Part shown: one piece after another, positions 1-8,680 of the stretch
Numbering within the stretch: position 1 is the stretch's first letter
Layout: every line of letters begins with the position of its first letter
Assembly (NCBI RefSeq): GCF_036567765.1
Contig: NZ_DATCTU010000093.1
Span: 1-64,000 of the forward strand
Reading direction: 5' to 3'
Origin: Pseudobacteroides sp.
GTDB lineage: Bacteria; Bacillota; Clostridia; Acetivibrionales; DSM-2933
Length of the DNA: 64,000 nucleotides
The notes under the pieces: generated by a model
Told to the model about the DNA's origin: nothing
Databases searched by the model: none
Seen by the model: only the letters and a program-made list of their open reading frames with translations
Position numbers and translations under genes: made by a program

Positions 1-121
1 GACTACTCATATAGGTGAGGCTCGTTGTAAACTGGATTCTTGCAAAAAATTTTCCCGCCTGAAAAACTGGAAATTTTCAAATATTAAGATAACAAAAGAT
101 TCATTTAGAAATTGTCCAAAC

Positions 122-292
122 TTAAGGGGTTAATCCGCCAACCGTACACGCAAGTACTTCTGATATTTGGGTTATAGTAAAATCCTCAAAGTATTTCAAC
201 ATAATAATTGTTTTATCTTCTATTTTTAATTTATCAATTGCCTTACCAATATCTATTTTAAATATTATACTATCTTCGGTCTCATCGATCAT
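122..292 (-). pseudogene. remnant of an ECF sigma factor, region 4
   Basis: The minus strand reads as 56 codons whose middle (IGKAIDKLKIEDKTIIMLKY, then FEDFTITQISEVLAC) has the pattern of sigma-70 region 4, the helix-turn-helix that contacts the -35 element in ECF sigma factors. The frame stops just where the recognition helix should continue, and there is a stop in frame a few codons upstream of the ATG. A stretch in another frame just upstream (KDLECETY) may be a frameshifted piece of the same gene. No region 2 is visible, so the gene is almost certainly dead. It could instead be a tiny live regulator, but that is unlikely. Confidence 0.6.
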
Positions 293-1267
293 TAAGAAAA
301 ATAAGTTTCACATTCTAAATCTTTAATTAAATACGTTGTTAAATATTTAACGTAATATTAAAGGTTTCACGTTAAGTTTCTAAAATCGTGAGTATATACA
401 CCTTATCAAATAAGAATGCTTATAGTATATTAAATATAAGCAAAATTTTTAGATTATTTTGATATAAAAACCTGGGCCAGGAATTTATATATAGGATTGG
501 TAAAATTGGGGCTATTACCATCAAAAAATAGTATGATTTATTAAATCTTAAACTTTCATTTGTGAGCTAGGTAATTAAAAATTTCATGAGACTATTGAGT
601 TTCAACGAATTTACCCAATTCCATATATGAAAGGTATTAAACCGTTAAATGAGCATGACTATCTGTCTACTAAAAGGAGGTGACACGGTTCCTATAAAGG
701 CCTGGACGGATCGCCAGCAGTTTACAGCAGTACACGTTCTTGATATATACATAATAATATAATTCGATTTATATAATCGAGATTGTTACTAGGTAGGAAC
801 ACAATAAATCATTTGATATCACTGTGTAACCTTAAGGGAATAAACTATTGAGTTATATATTTGATAGAATATCATTAATATTAAGTACAGACCTATTTAT
901 ATTGAGGCATATATTGGCAAAAACTTCTGTAAATTTGAGTCTGTACTATAATTTAAAAGAGCATCTGCTAGGAACTACATTTTGACTATTGGGTGCATGA
1001 CTTAAGAGTTGTGAATAACTTGAATAACTAAATTTATAATTCTTTTGTTTTTTGGATTTAAATGCAAATGTGTATTATAAATATTGTTGACATTAGGCAT
1101 CGCTTGCGGTTAACAATTAACATATAGTTTACATGACAATTGTTATCACGTGCACCTTAGTAATGTGTATCGTTATGTTGTAGGAATATAGGCGGATGCC
1201 CCCAATTACGGTATATTAAGTGGCCATCTTAATATAAAATTAAAACTAATTACAGGAGGAAAAGCTA
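293..1267. other. gene-poor region upstream of the exported-protein pair
   Basis: No convincing coding sequence was found. It holds one copy of a 35-bp inverted repeat (698-732), a purine-rich GGAGG-like run at 675-681 with no gene behind it, and a TTGACA hexamer at 1087 followed 17 nt later by the weak -10 TTAACA at 1110. The last is a poor promoter candidate, about 150 bp ahead of the gene at 1268. The density of stops and the sigma-factor remnant next to it suggest decaying accessory DNA. Confidence 0.5.
698..732 (+). repeat. 35-bp inverted repeat, left copy
   Basis: The sequence begins AGGCCTGGACGG and ends CAGCAGTA. It is the reverse complement of 3639-3673 with a single mismatch (34 of 35). 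Similarity stops sharply at both edges. It is markedly more GC-rich than the surrounding DNA. The two copies enclose 2.9 kb with two exported-protein genes. Confidence 0.85.
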
Positions 1268-2542
1268 ATGAAAAAAAAGATTTTAAGCACTATTCTTGCC
1301 TTATCACTTGCACTTTGTGGATTAAATGTTAATTTAGAGGCTTTAGCTAAAAGAGAAAAATTAAAGAATGAAATTAATTCAAATTCAAAAATTCTTTATT
1401 TAACAGAAAAATTTAATGACAACTATTTAAAAGAAAAAGGTTTCCAAAAGAACATAATTAGTAAAAGTAAAAAACATTTAACTTATGATGAGGTCAGCGA
1501 ATGTGACGGTATGTGGGTAGATTTAGATACCGTTGATTTGAAAGATTCAAAAATAATAGACAAAATCATAAAGATGTTTAACGATAATAAAAAACTACTA
1601 TTTAAAAAGAAAAACTTTCAAGTTGAGGAAGTTATTAATGCATTAAATATTAATCCGGATCAATATAGTATTAATGATCTCTACACAAGTGCTTATAGCG
1701 ATCCAAAGTTAAAAGTATATGGATTAATGGTTAAAAAAGACTACATGGAAAACGGATATGCTCCTACTGTTTTGAGAGTATCAATTGAAAATGATGATCT
1801 AGTGAATACAGGACTCTATAATTCAACATTATCAGACTATGTCTCCAATAAGATAGAACCAGAAACAAGTTTGGTATCAGTAAATATTGCAAGTGCGGCA
1901 GCATTAGAGTGGGCACCTGTTAGTGTAGCATATACGTTTTATGATACTTTTGGTCTTTGGCAAGGAGTTGATAGTAGTGGTCGCGATATAATATATCCAG
2001 GTGCAACCGTTGAAGGAAATATTCTTTTGCAAAAACACCCATCAAATCCAATGGCTGGAGCCCATTGGTTAATAGGTAGTTCTGAAGTTAAAATAACACC
2101 TATGTCTATAAATGGCGTTAAAAATACATACAAGGACTTTTCGATATACCAAGATTTTGGGCCTAATGGTAAAATATATTCATATGGACCACAAGATGCG
2201 TATAACAAAAAGGATTTTTCAATAAGTTTGGGATATAACACTGCATATGCAACATTTAATTTTTCAACTGCAAACAGTTTAAGTGTAGCTAAGACTGCAG
2301 GTGGTTACAATGCTGGCAATTTACAAATTAAGTATACTTCTTCGGGACAAACGACTTTTTCAAATATGGTTAAACAAGCTGCTGAATTTACAGTGCCTAC
2401 CTCGTCATCTAGAATTTGGGGATATACTGGAATGCATTATTGGGTAGATATATATAAACAAGTGCCAAAAATTTTCACAGTTGAATATCAAAAAATAGGC
2501 ACTTGTGATGCTGGATATTATACAGGTGGGTATATAAACTAA
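1268..2542 (+). CDS. exported protein of unknown function
   Basis: The 424-residue product starts with a clear Sec signal peptide (MKKKI, then a hydrophobic run ending near the ALA at about residue 27), so it is secreted or surface-bound. A strong AGGAGG site lies 7-8 nt before the ATG. The first 110 residues of the mature part are lysine- and asparagine-rich; from about residue 200 the composition changes to Gly, Ser, Tyr and Thr-rich sequence typical of beta-sandwich domains. Only one Cys is present in the mature part, near the C-terminus. I do not recognise the family. It is followed 175 bp later by a lipoprotein gene, and both lie between the 35-bp inverted repeats. An adhesin or effector is possible but not shown. 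Confidence 0.75.
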   Translation: MKKKILSTILALSLALCGLNVNLEALAKREKLKNEINSNSKILYLTEKFNDNYLKEKGFQKNIISKSKKHLTYDEVSECDGMWVDLDTVDLKDSKIIDKIIKMFNDNKKLLFKKKNFQVEEVINALNINPDQYSINDLYTSAYSDPKLKVYGLMVKKDYMENGYAPTVLRVSIENDDLVNTGLYNSTLSDYVSNKIEPETSLVSVNIASAAALEWAPVSVAYTFYDTFGLWQGVDSSGRDIIYPGATVEGNILLQKHPSNPMAGAHWLIGSSEVKITPMSINGVKNTYKDFSIYQDFGPNGKIYSYGPQDAYNKKDFSISLGYNTAYATFNFSTANSLSVAKTAGGYNAGNLQIKYTSSGQTTFSNMVKQAAEFTVPTSSSRIWGYTGMHYWVDIYKQVPKIFTVEYQKIGTCDAGYYTGGYIN

Positions 2543-2717
2543 ACTACAAGCCTGATATTTTATATTGCCAACTTAAGAATAGTCTGAGTTTTATTGCTTA
2601 GCAACTAGAAAGTATAGGGTCAAATCATTATTGCTTTTTAGGAATTAGTAAGATAAAATAGCATATAATTGATTTGTCCCTATTATTATATATATAATTG
2701 AAAGAGGTAAATCGACA

Positions 2718-3383
2718 ATGAAAAAAAATATAAAATATATAGTACTTGTCAATATACTATTTATATTATTTTTTGGATGTGGAGTTTCTAATAACTCTGA
2801 GAATACTTTGAATAGTTCGCTTCAAAATATTAAACAGCTAGACTTACAAAAAGAAATAAAGAGCATTAAAAAATCAATAGACCGTAGCGATATCATGAAA
2901 ATTGATAAGTTTCAGTTAAGGTATGGAAAAGACGGGTCAATCCAGCAGTTATTACTAAATTTTATATGCCAGGACAACAATAAATATTTATTTTATGAGA
3001 TAAATTATGACACTATAAAAAAGCAATACATTATTCAAAATAGAGAACCAGAAAAGTGGTTAGGCTATGAGATGCTATATGATGAAAATCAATTAATTGA
3101 ATCTTATAAACAATTAAGTTTTGATGAATTAACATTATATCAAAATGGTAATAGTATTTATGACTCTTTTACTGCAAGATATTTTGAAGAAACTAATAAC
3201 ATCCCAAAAACTTCTGCCTCTAATGTGTATAAGGTAACTAATAGTAATAAAGAGAAGCTAATCAACAAGGATGAGACAGCCCGTGGGCTAGCATTCGCGG
3301 TTACAGGCAATAAAGTATTAAAATTTCAAGATCGAACTAGCATTCAATCAAGTGATGGAAGCATCTATGTGTTTACTTTTTAA
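2718..3383 (+). CDS. small lipoprotein of unknown function
   Basis: The 221-residue product has a short charged N-terminus, one hydrophobic segment and a lipobox (LFFGC, Cys21), so it should be lipidated and held on the outer face of the membrane. The rest is hydrophilic, rich in Lys, Asn, Ser and Tyr, and shows no domain that I recognise. An AAAGAGG ribosome-binding site precedes the ATG. It may be expressed with the exported protein upstream, since nothing like a terminator lies in the 175-bp gap. The Asn-rich, AT-rich composition of both genes suits acquired accessory DNA. Confidence 0.7.
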   Translation: MKKNIKYIVLVNILFILFFGCGVSNNSENTLNSSLQNIKQLDLQKEIKSIKKSIDRSDIMKIDKFQLRYGKDGSIQQLLLNFICQDNNKYLFYEINYDTIKKQYIIQNREPEKWLGYEMLYDENQLIESYKQLSFDELTLYQNGNSIYDSFTARYFEETNNIPKTSASNVYKVTNSNKEKLINKDETARGLAFAVTGNKVLKFQDRTSIQSSDGSIYVFTF

Positions 3384-3570
3384 TCTAACTTATTCTGCTG
3401 TTAGTTTTGTCCTCAACAGTTTATTTTATAGCACTTGAAAAAGTATGAGTTTTTGATTATTAACTTTATATGTTAGTTGCAAGTAAAATTTCATAAAGTT
3501 GCAACAAAAGATTTCTGGCATATTTGCGAAGCAGATTAAGCATTTCTATAATTGTATATAAAATCATGTC

Positions 3571-3614
3571 AAGGATAAAGCCTGCGGGTAAGTGCTAGTG
3601 AATCCTTTATCCTT
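3571..3614. terminator. hairpin between the exported-protein pair and the kinase gene
   Basis: Perfect 10-bp arms, AAGGATAAAG (3571-3580) and CTTTATCCTT (3605-3614), enclose a 24-nt loop. It lies between convergent genes. No long T-run follows on either strand, so calling it a terminator is tentative. Confidence 0.4.
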
Positions 3615-3638
3615 TGGCTTGATTGTAGGATGCAATTA

Positions 3639-3673
3639 TACTGCCGTAAACTGCTGGCGATCCGTCCAGGCCT
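3639..3673 (-). repeat. 35-bp inverted repeat, right copy
   Basis: Reverse complement of 698-732 with one A/G difference. Its outer edge touches the TAG stop codon (3672-3674) of the kinase gene, so the boundary of the bracketed segment coincides with the 3' end of that gene. Confidence 0.85.
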
Positions 3674-5027
3674 AATGATGGCAATAAAAGGTTTTTGAGC
3701 GACACTCCCGAAAATTCATCAAAAACTCAGTCTCATCCTCGTTGCTAGTCACAGAAATTTCACCATTGTTCTCTTCCACATATTGCTTGACAATATATAG
3801 CCCATAACCATTATAGCCACTTACGTCATCCTTTGTAGAATAACCAAGCTCAAATATCTTGTCCAACCTCGGTTCAGAGATCACAGGACCGTTATTGCAT
3901 ATTGATAGAATATATTTATCATTTTCTATATACCCTGAGATAGAAATGAACTTTTGATCACGAACTCGACTTTCCATTGCATCAAAGGCATTATCAATTA
4001 TATTACTTACAATGCTTATAAGGGCCTGATCACTTATGGCCAGAATATCCAATTTTGCATCAAAGTCAACTTCAAGCTTTATTCCTTTTTCTTTAGCTTC
4101 GTTATTTTTAACAGAAAGAAGACCGTCCAAATAACTATTGCCGGTATAATATGACTTAAATGAAGACTTAACATTGTCATTAAGTTTGCTTAAATAATCT
4201 TTGATTTTTCCTAAAGTATCAGGCTGTTCCATTTGTACCATAGCAAGTATAGTATTTATATGGTTTCCGATATCGTGGTGGTTTTTTCTCAGAACTCTAA
4301 CTAACTTTTCCATATTCTCAACATTTGCTTCCTGAAGCTTTAATTTATAGCCTATCTTTATTTGTTTTTCTTTTTCTTTATAATCAATTATGCTAAATAT
4401 TATAGTTAATATAATTAAAATGAACGCAAGTAATTGGTAAGTAGAATGTTGTTTTTCTGGGGACATTCCATTCCATAAGTATATCATGCATAATAGACTA
4501 AAAACAAATATTTGCAGCAAACCGGTTGATATGAAATGTTTCTTCTTTTTGAATAAGCCCAGATCAAAGAGTTTAATATTTTTCCTATATAGGAAAAATA
4601 TTAAAGACAATTGTATGAATCTTGCGGCTAGGTGTATAAGAAATTTTAGCTCAACTATTTTTAATAGATCATGAGGATTTTTTCTTGTTATAGCCATAAA
4701 TAAAAAAAGTGTAATTCCTTCAGTTAGCATTAAGACAATAATTAAAATAGCTGCTGCAACAAGAGATTGGAACAATGTAATTCTTGTTATGTACCCTAGA
4801 ACAATAATCACAAAAGCTGTATAAAGTAATGTGTGCATCCCTGATGTTGTTAAAGCATCTACATAAAAACAAAATACAATATATATTATCATAAATAATA
4901 GTGATTTCAGCATGTTTTTACGGATAAACTGCTTCTGGCCTACAATATATGTATAAAAAAGTAAAAACGCAGTACCTTCTAGTATATTACTAAAAAATGA
5001 GATAACCATAGATGTGTTAATTGTCAA
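3672..5027 (-). CDS. AgrC-type (HPK10) sensor histidine kinase
   Basis: The 451-residue membrane kinase has about six hydrophobic helices in residues 1-215, the layout of peptide-pheromone receptors. A DHp segment around residue 250 (KNHHDIGNHINTIL) carries the phospho-accepting His, and a HATPase_c domain follows with the N box (SNIIDNAFDAM) and G box (GYNGYGLYIVKQY). These motifs define the HPK10 / AgrC family. The start is TTG with GGGGAG 7 nt upstream. The gene is the last of a minus-strand run behind a close paralogue (5141-6481) and a response regulator. Its tail differs from the paralogue after the shared FLM.F, where the 35-bp repeat begins. It probably senses a cyclic peptide; the ligand is inferred. 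Confidence 0.88.
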   Translation of the reverse strand: MTINTSMVISFFSNILEGTAFLLFYTYIVGQKQFIRKNMLKSLLFMIIYIVFCFYVDALTTSGMHTLLYTAFVIIVLGYITRITLFQSLVAAAILIIVLMLTEGITLFLFMAITRKNPHDLLKIVELKFLIHLAARFIQLSLIFFLYRKNIKLFDLGLFKKKKHFISTGLLQIFVFSLLCMIYLWNGMSPEKQHSTYQLLAFILIILTIIFSIIDYKEKEKQIKIGYKLKLQEANVENMEKLVRVLRKNHHDIGNHINTILAMVQMEQPDTLGKIKDYLSKLNDNVKSSFKSYYTGNSYLDGLLSVKNNEAKEKGIKLEVDFDAKLDILAISDQALISIVSNIIDNAFDAMESRVRDQKFISISGYIENDKYILSICNNGPVISEPRLDKIFELGYSTKDDVSGYNGYGLYIVKQYVEENNGEISVTSNEDETEFLMNFRECRSKTFYCHH

Positions 5028-5140
5028 AGTATAACTCCCCCATTATTAAAATTCAAATATTAAAAACTATGTAAATTTAGATAAAATATTTATGTATAGT
5101 ACTGTTCCAAGACAGTATTTTACTTAGCTTTTTTGCAGGA

Positions 5141-6481
5141 TCAAGATTTTGAAGATATAGGAAACCTCATTAAAAACTCGGTTTCATCATCATTGCTGGT
5201 CACCGAAATTTGGCCATTATTATCCCTAACATATTGCTTGACGATATATAGACCATATCCATTATAGCCATTTATATTACCCTTTGTAGAAAATCCAAGA
5301 TCAAATATTTTATCCACATTTTGGCTTGAGATCACTGCACCATTATTGCAAATTGAGAGATGGTATTCACCATTCTTAACATACCCAGATACCGAAATAA
5401 ATCTATGCTCAGCATAAACTTGATTATCTATAGCCTCAAAAGCATTATCAACTATATTGCTTATAATGCTTATAAGTGCCTGATCGTTGATGCCTAAAAG
5501 GTCCAGCTTAGCATCGAAATCTACTTCAAGTCTGATTCCCTTTTCAGATGCTTCATTGTACTTTACAGCAAGAAGGCCGCTTAAATAGCTATTACCAGTA
5601 TCATATGACTTAAAAGAGGACTTGACATTATCTGTAAGGGCACTGACATATTCCTCGACTCTATCTAAAGTATCATCTTTCCGCATTTGTGTAATAGCTA
5701 ATATGGTATTTAAATGATTTCCAATATCATGATGATTTTTCCTGAGGATCTTTACTAGTCTTTCCATATTCTCGACATTTACTTCCTGAAGCTTCAGTTT
5801 ATAACCTACTTTTATTTGTCTCTCTCTTTCTTTGTAATCAATTATGCTAAATATCAAAGTTAACATAATTAAAATCGGAGCAAATATTTGGGATGAAGCA
5901 TATTGCTGTTCGTAAAACTTATCTTTAAAGAAGAAAGCCACAAAGAATATAATAAATATGAAAATTTGCAATAATCCGGTTGATATTATGTTTTTTTTCT
6001 TTTTAAATATGCTTAGTTCAAATAGTTTAGGTTTGAACCAATACAAGTAAATAATGCAGGTGAATTGTATAAATCTAACAGTTAAATGTGAAATGGATTT
6101 TAGCTCTACTGTATTTAATATTTCAGTAGGCCCCTTTTTTGTTATAGCTATGAACAAAGCCAGTGTAAATAATTCTGTAAGCGTAAAGGTAATAGATACT
6201 AAAGCAATTACTATGAAAGACCGAATAAATGTGATTTTAGTAATATTCCCTAAAATAATAATCATAAAAGTTGCATAAAAAAATGTTCGTATATTCTCTG
6301 CTATAAATGTGTCAATATACATAGAGAATACAATGTATATTACAATATACAAAAGAGATTTTAGTTTGTTTTGAAGTACAAATTGTTTTTGGTCAATAAT
6401 ATATGTATAAAAGAGCAATACAGCAATAGATTCTAAAGCGTTACTAAAAAAAGAAACTAAAAAAGATGTACTTAAAGTCAA
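5141..6481 (-). CDS. AgrC-type (HPK10) sensor histidine kinase, paralogue
   Basis: The 446-residue protein is a close paralogue of the next gene downstream: six or so transmembrane helices, then KNHHDIGNHLNTIL near residue 247 with the active His, then N box SNIVDNAFEAI and G box GYNGYGLYIVKQY. Both catalytic regions look intact. It starts with TTG behind GAGGGAG. It lies 21 bp after the response-regulator gene, so the two are surely cotranscribed and likely form a cognate pair. The 113-bp gap to the second kinase contains no other gene. Conservation is high in the kinase half and lower in the membrane half, as expected if the two recognise different peptides (inference). Confidence 0.9.
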   Translation of the reverse strand: MTLSTSFLVSFFSNALESIAVLLFYTYIIDQKQFVLQNKLKSLLYIVIYIVFSMYIDTFIAENIRTFFYATFMIIILGNITKITFIRSFIVIALVSITFTLTELFTLALFIAITKKGPTEILNTVELKSISHLTVRFIQFTCIIYLYWFKPKLFELSIFKKKKNIISTGLLQIFIFIIFFVAFFFKDKFYEQQYASSQIFAPILIMLTLIFSIIDYKERERQIKVGYKLKLQEVNVENMERLVKILRKNHHDIGNHLNTILAITQMRKDDTLDRVEEYVSALTDNVKSSFKSYDTGNSYLSGLLAVKYNEASEKGIRLEVDFDAKLDLLGINDQALISIISNIVDNAFEAIDNQVYAEHRFISVSGYVKNGEYHLSICNNGAVISSQNVDKIFDLGFSTKGNINGYNGYGLYIVKQYVRDNNGQISVTSNDDETEFLMRFPISSKS

Positions 6482-6502
6482 ATAATTTTTCTCCCTCTTT
6501 AT

Positions 6503-7138
6503 CTATATGATTCTATTTTTAATTGCAAAGACAGCTAGCTCGGTCCTGTCATTTAATCCCGTCTTTTCAAAAATAGCAGTTATAATATTAGCAACCCTGC
6601 CACAGCTGAGGCAAACTTCCTTTGCTATATCCCTATTTGTTTTTCCTCTTGCTACCAAGCTTACTATTTCCAATTCTCTTGGTGTAAATCGAATAGCACT
6701 GATACTATTCAATGAATTTGAACAGATTAGATTCTTTGTCAATACAGCTAAAGCATTTTTATGTATGACGGGAATGCCTAAATGGACATTTTTAATTGCA
6801 AGCTTGAGCATATCATGATTAACATCCTTGAGAAGGTAACCGTCGGCACCAAAGCTAAGTGCTTGAGATATAAATTCCTCGTCCTGAAAAGAGGTTAACA
6901 TCAATACTTTTACATGATTGAATTTATCTTTTATCAGCTTTGTTCCTTCTATACCACTGCAATCCGGCATTTGGACATCCATAAGGATGACATCAGGAAC
7001 AAATTTGCAGCATAAATCAAATGCTTCTTTACCATTATGAGCACAAGCTAGTACTTTTAATTCATTATCCAATTCTATTAATTGTTTGAGGCTTTCACTA
7101 AGTATTGTTTGATCATCTGCTATTATTATATTTATCAC
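6503..7138 (-). CDS. LuxR/NarL-type response regulator
   Basis: The 211-residue protein has a receiver domain (residues 1-120; acidic pocket ADDQ, phospho-acceptor in VILMDVQMPD, LTS switch, Lys in LLKDV) and a C-terminal LuxR-type helix-turn-helix (FTPRELEIVSLVARGKTNRD). It should bind DNA when phosphorylated, most likely by the HPK10 kinase encoded 21 bp downstream. This pairing is unusual: AgrC-like kinases normally partner a LytTR-domain regulator. The start is GTG, with AGGGGAT about 10 nt upstream. Confidence 0.9.
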   Translation of the reverse strand: MINIIIADDQTILSESLKQLIELDNELKVLACAHNGKEAFDLCCKFVPDVILMDVQMPDCSGIEGTKLIKDKFNHVKVLMLTSFQDEEFISQALSFGADGYLLKDVNHDMLKLAIKNVHLGIPVIHKNALAVLTKNLICSNSLNSISAIRFTPRELEIVSLVARGKTNRDIAKEVCLSCGRVANIITAIFEKTGLNDRTELAVFAIKNRII

Positions 7139-7229
7139 TATTAAAATATCCCCTAATTAACATATGATTTGAAATAATTATATATATTTCATAATTATAG
7201 TCAATAAGAAAGAATTATGCAATATAATG

Positions 7230-7427
7230 TTAAAATTCACTGACAGATTTTATTACCTTTTTGACATTTTTCTCGAATTTCGGACGTGGAAGCATGACCT
7301 GGTGAGAACAGCCAAGACACTTTATTCTGAAGTCAGCACCTGTACGCATTACTTCCCACTGCTTGTTTCCGCATGGATGCTGTTTTTTCATTTCTACCAC
7401 ATCACCAACATTAAACTTAATAGGCAT
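7230..7427 (-). CDS. DUF951 family small protein
   Basis: The 65-residue protein reads [20 protein letters not shown] and continues with [14 protein letters not shown], the signature of the DUF951 family found across Firmicutes. The Cys pattern (PCG, CLGC) suggests a metal site. A GGAGG site stands 7 nt ahead of the ATG. In many Firmicutes DUF951 sits just after an MscS-type channel gene, as it does here. Function unknown. Confidence 0.9.
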   Translation of the reverse strand: MPIKFNVGDVVEMKKQHPCGNKQWEVMRTGADFRIKCLGCSHQVMLPRPKFEKNVKKVIKSVSEF

Positions 7428-7501
7428 TTGAATTCCTCCAGAAGTAACAATTTTATATTTTTCAACATACCTAAACAGACCTTGTACAAATGATTCCGTT
7501 T

Positions 7502-8323
7502 TTATGCTTGCCTTTGCCTGTAAAACTCGATGTTTGCCTTGCTGAATTCATCCTTTACAAGATTCCGGAACCTTCTTTCAACCTCATAATGCTCATTGGG
7601 CAAAGTCTTGGTAGTTACTCTTAACACTACATTATCCTTACCAAACTCTGTAATTCCCAAAATTTTAGGGGCTTCAACTATTACGGAAAACTCACCGGCA
7701 ACCTTTGTACATATTGTATTTATAATATCAATAGCCTTACTCAAATCGGAATCGTAGGATATAGGAATATCGATGTTAGCTGTTTTATTTCCTTTTGAAT
7801 GGTTGATGACCTTTTTTATTTCACCGTTAGGTATAATGTAAAGGTCTCCGTTTGCGTTTCTTATTCTGGTGACCCTTAATTCTATATGTTCAACTGTACC
7901 ATTGAGGGCATCAATAGTAATAATGTCACCAACCTCAAATTGATTTTCAAATACAATAAAAAAACCTGTTATAACATCCTTAATGAGGCTTTGTGCCCCA
8001 AAACCAATAGCCAAACCTCCTATACCTGCAGCAGCCAAAACCGAACGTATATCGAAAACATCAGTCAAAATTGATATAACCGCTATTGTATAAATTAAGT
8101 ACTTAAATATACTTCTTGTCAGGGTCGACATGGTATCAAGGCGTTTTATATTTTTACTGTACTTAAAGTTTTTTTGCTTTTCAAAGGTCTTTTTAATAAT
8201 AAAATTCCCAACTTTGACTACCACTATGGCAATTAGTATTATACCCAAAGACTTTATGGTATATATTACTGGAGAATTAATATTACCAAAGGTTGATTGA
8301 ATAAATTTAATCACTTTATCCAT
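7502..8323 (-). CDS. MscS-family mechanosensitive channel
   Basis: The 273-residue membrane protein matches small MscS channels (B. subtilis YkuT type). It has three hydrophobic helices in residues 1-110; the pore helix contains the Gly/Ala-rich run LAAAGIGGLAIGFGAQSLIKD, and a beta domain (FEVGDIITIDALNGTVEHIELR) and a C-terminal cytoplasmic domain follow. It should release solutes on hypo-osmotic shock. A terminator (8446-8488) separates it from the peptide-signalling genes upstream, so it likely has its own promoter. Confidence 0.92.
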   Translation of the reverse strand: MDKVIKFIQSTFGNINSPVIYTIKSLGIILIAIVVVKVGNFIIKKTFEKQKNFKYSKNIKRLDTMSTLTRSIFKYLIYTIAVISILTDVFDIRSVLAAAGIGGLAIGFGAQSLIKDVITGFFIVFENQFEVGDIITIDALNGTVEHIELRVTRIRNANGDLYIIPNGEIKKVINHSKGNKTANIDIPISYDSDLSKAIDIINTICTKVAGEFSVIVEAPKILGITEFGKDNVVLRVTTKTLPNEHYEVERRFRNLVKDEFSKANIEFYRQRQA

Positions 8324-8445
8324 TACACTTTTACCCTTTCAAAATATATTTCATTTAATGCAAAAGTAATTATCAAAAATTTTAACATATTATATGTAAT
8401 TATTCTATAAATAATTTCTATAATATAAACATTATAAATGGCAAA

Positions 8446-8488
8446 AACGAAAAAACACTTCATATATTAAATAAAGTGTTTTTTCGTT
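8446..8488 (-). terminator. strong hairpin behind the autoinducer gene
   Basis: Perfect 15-bp arms (AACGAAAAAACACTT at 8446-8460 and its complement at 8474-8488) enclose a 13-nt loop. Runs of A and T lie within the arms on both strands. It sits 34 bp past the stop of the 41-codon peptide gene and ends that short operon. Confidence 0.8.
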
Positions 8489-8521
8489 CCGAAAAGGGTA
8501 GAAATAGAGGAATACTACAAA

Positions 8522-8647
8522 CTATTTTTTTGTAAGCACTTTTGGCGTTTTAGGCTGGTAAAAAAACCAATAACACGCGGTACTACTTACTAATGAAGCA
8601 ATGATAAAAAGTGCTGCTGATAACAACTTTAAAAAAATGGCTTTCAT
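8522..8647 (-). CDS. agrD: AgrD-like cyclic-lactone autoinducer precursor
   Basis: This 41-codon gene encodes MKAIFLKLLSAALFIIASLV and then SSTACYWFFYQPKTPKVLTKK. It has the three parts of an AgrD precursor: an amphipathic N-terminal leader, a Cys-centred core, and a charged C-terminal tail. The core lines up with C. perfringens AgrD (TSACLWFTHQPEEP, from memory), so the mature signal is predicted to be a five-residue thiolactone ring, Cys25-Tyr-Trp-Phe-Phe29. An AAGGGGATG site precedes the ATG. It starts 33 bp after a kinase-less AgrC-like gene and is closed by a strong terminator. The AgrB protease that would cyclise it is not in this window. Confidence 0.88.
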   Translation of the reverse strand: MKAIFLKLLSAALFIIASLVSSTACYWFFYQPKTPKVLTKK

Positions 8648-8680
8648 AGTAACATCCCCTTATCCCTTTATTTAATAGAG

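Noticed and set aside
698..3673. Inverted repeats as ends of an insertion sequence
   Set aside because: No transposase or recombinase is encoded between them and no target duplication was seen, so IS was not called.
3672..5027. Kinase truncated by the 35-bp repeat
   Set aside because: Its paralogue ends at the same point, so the protein is full length; only the last dozen residues differ.
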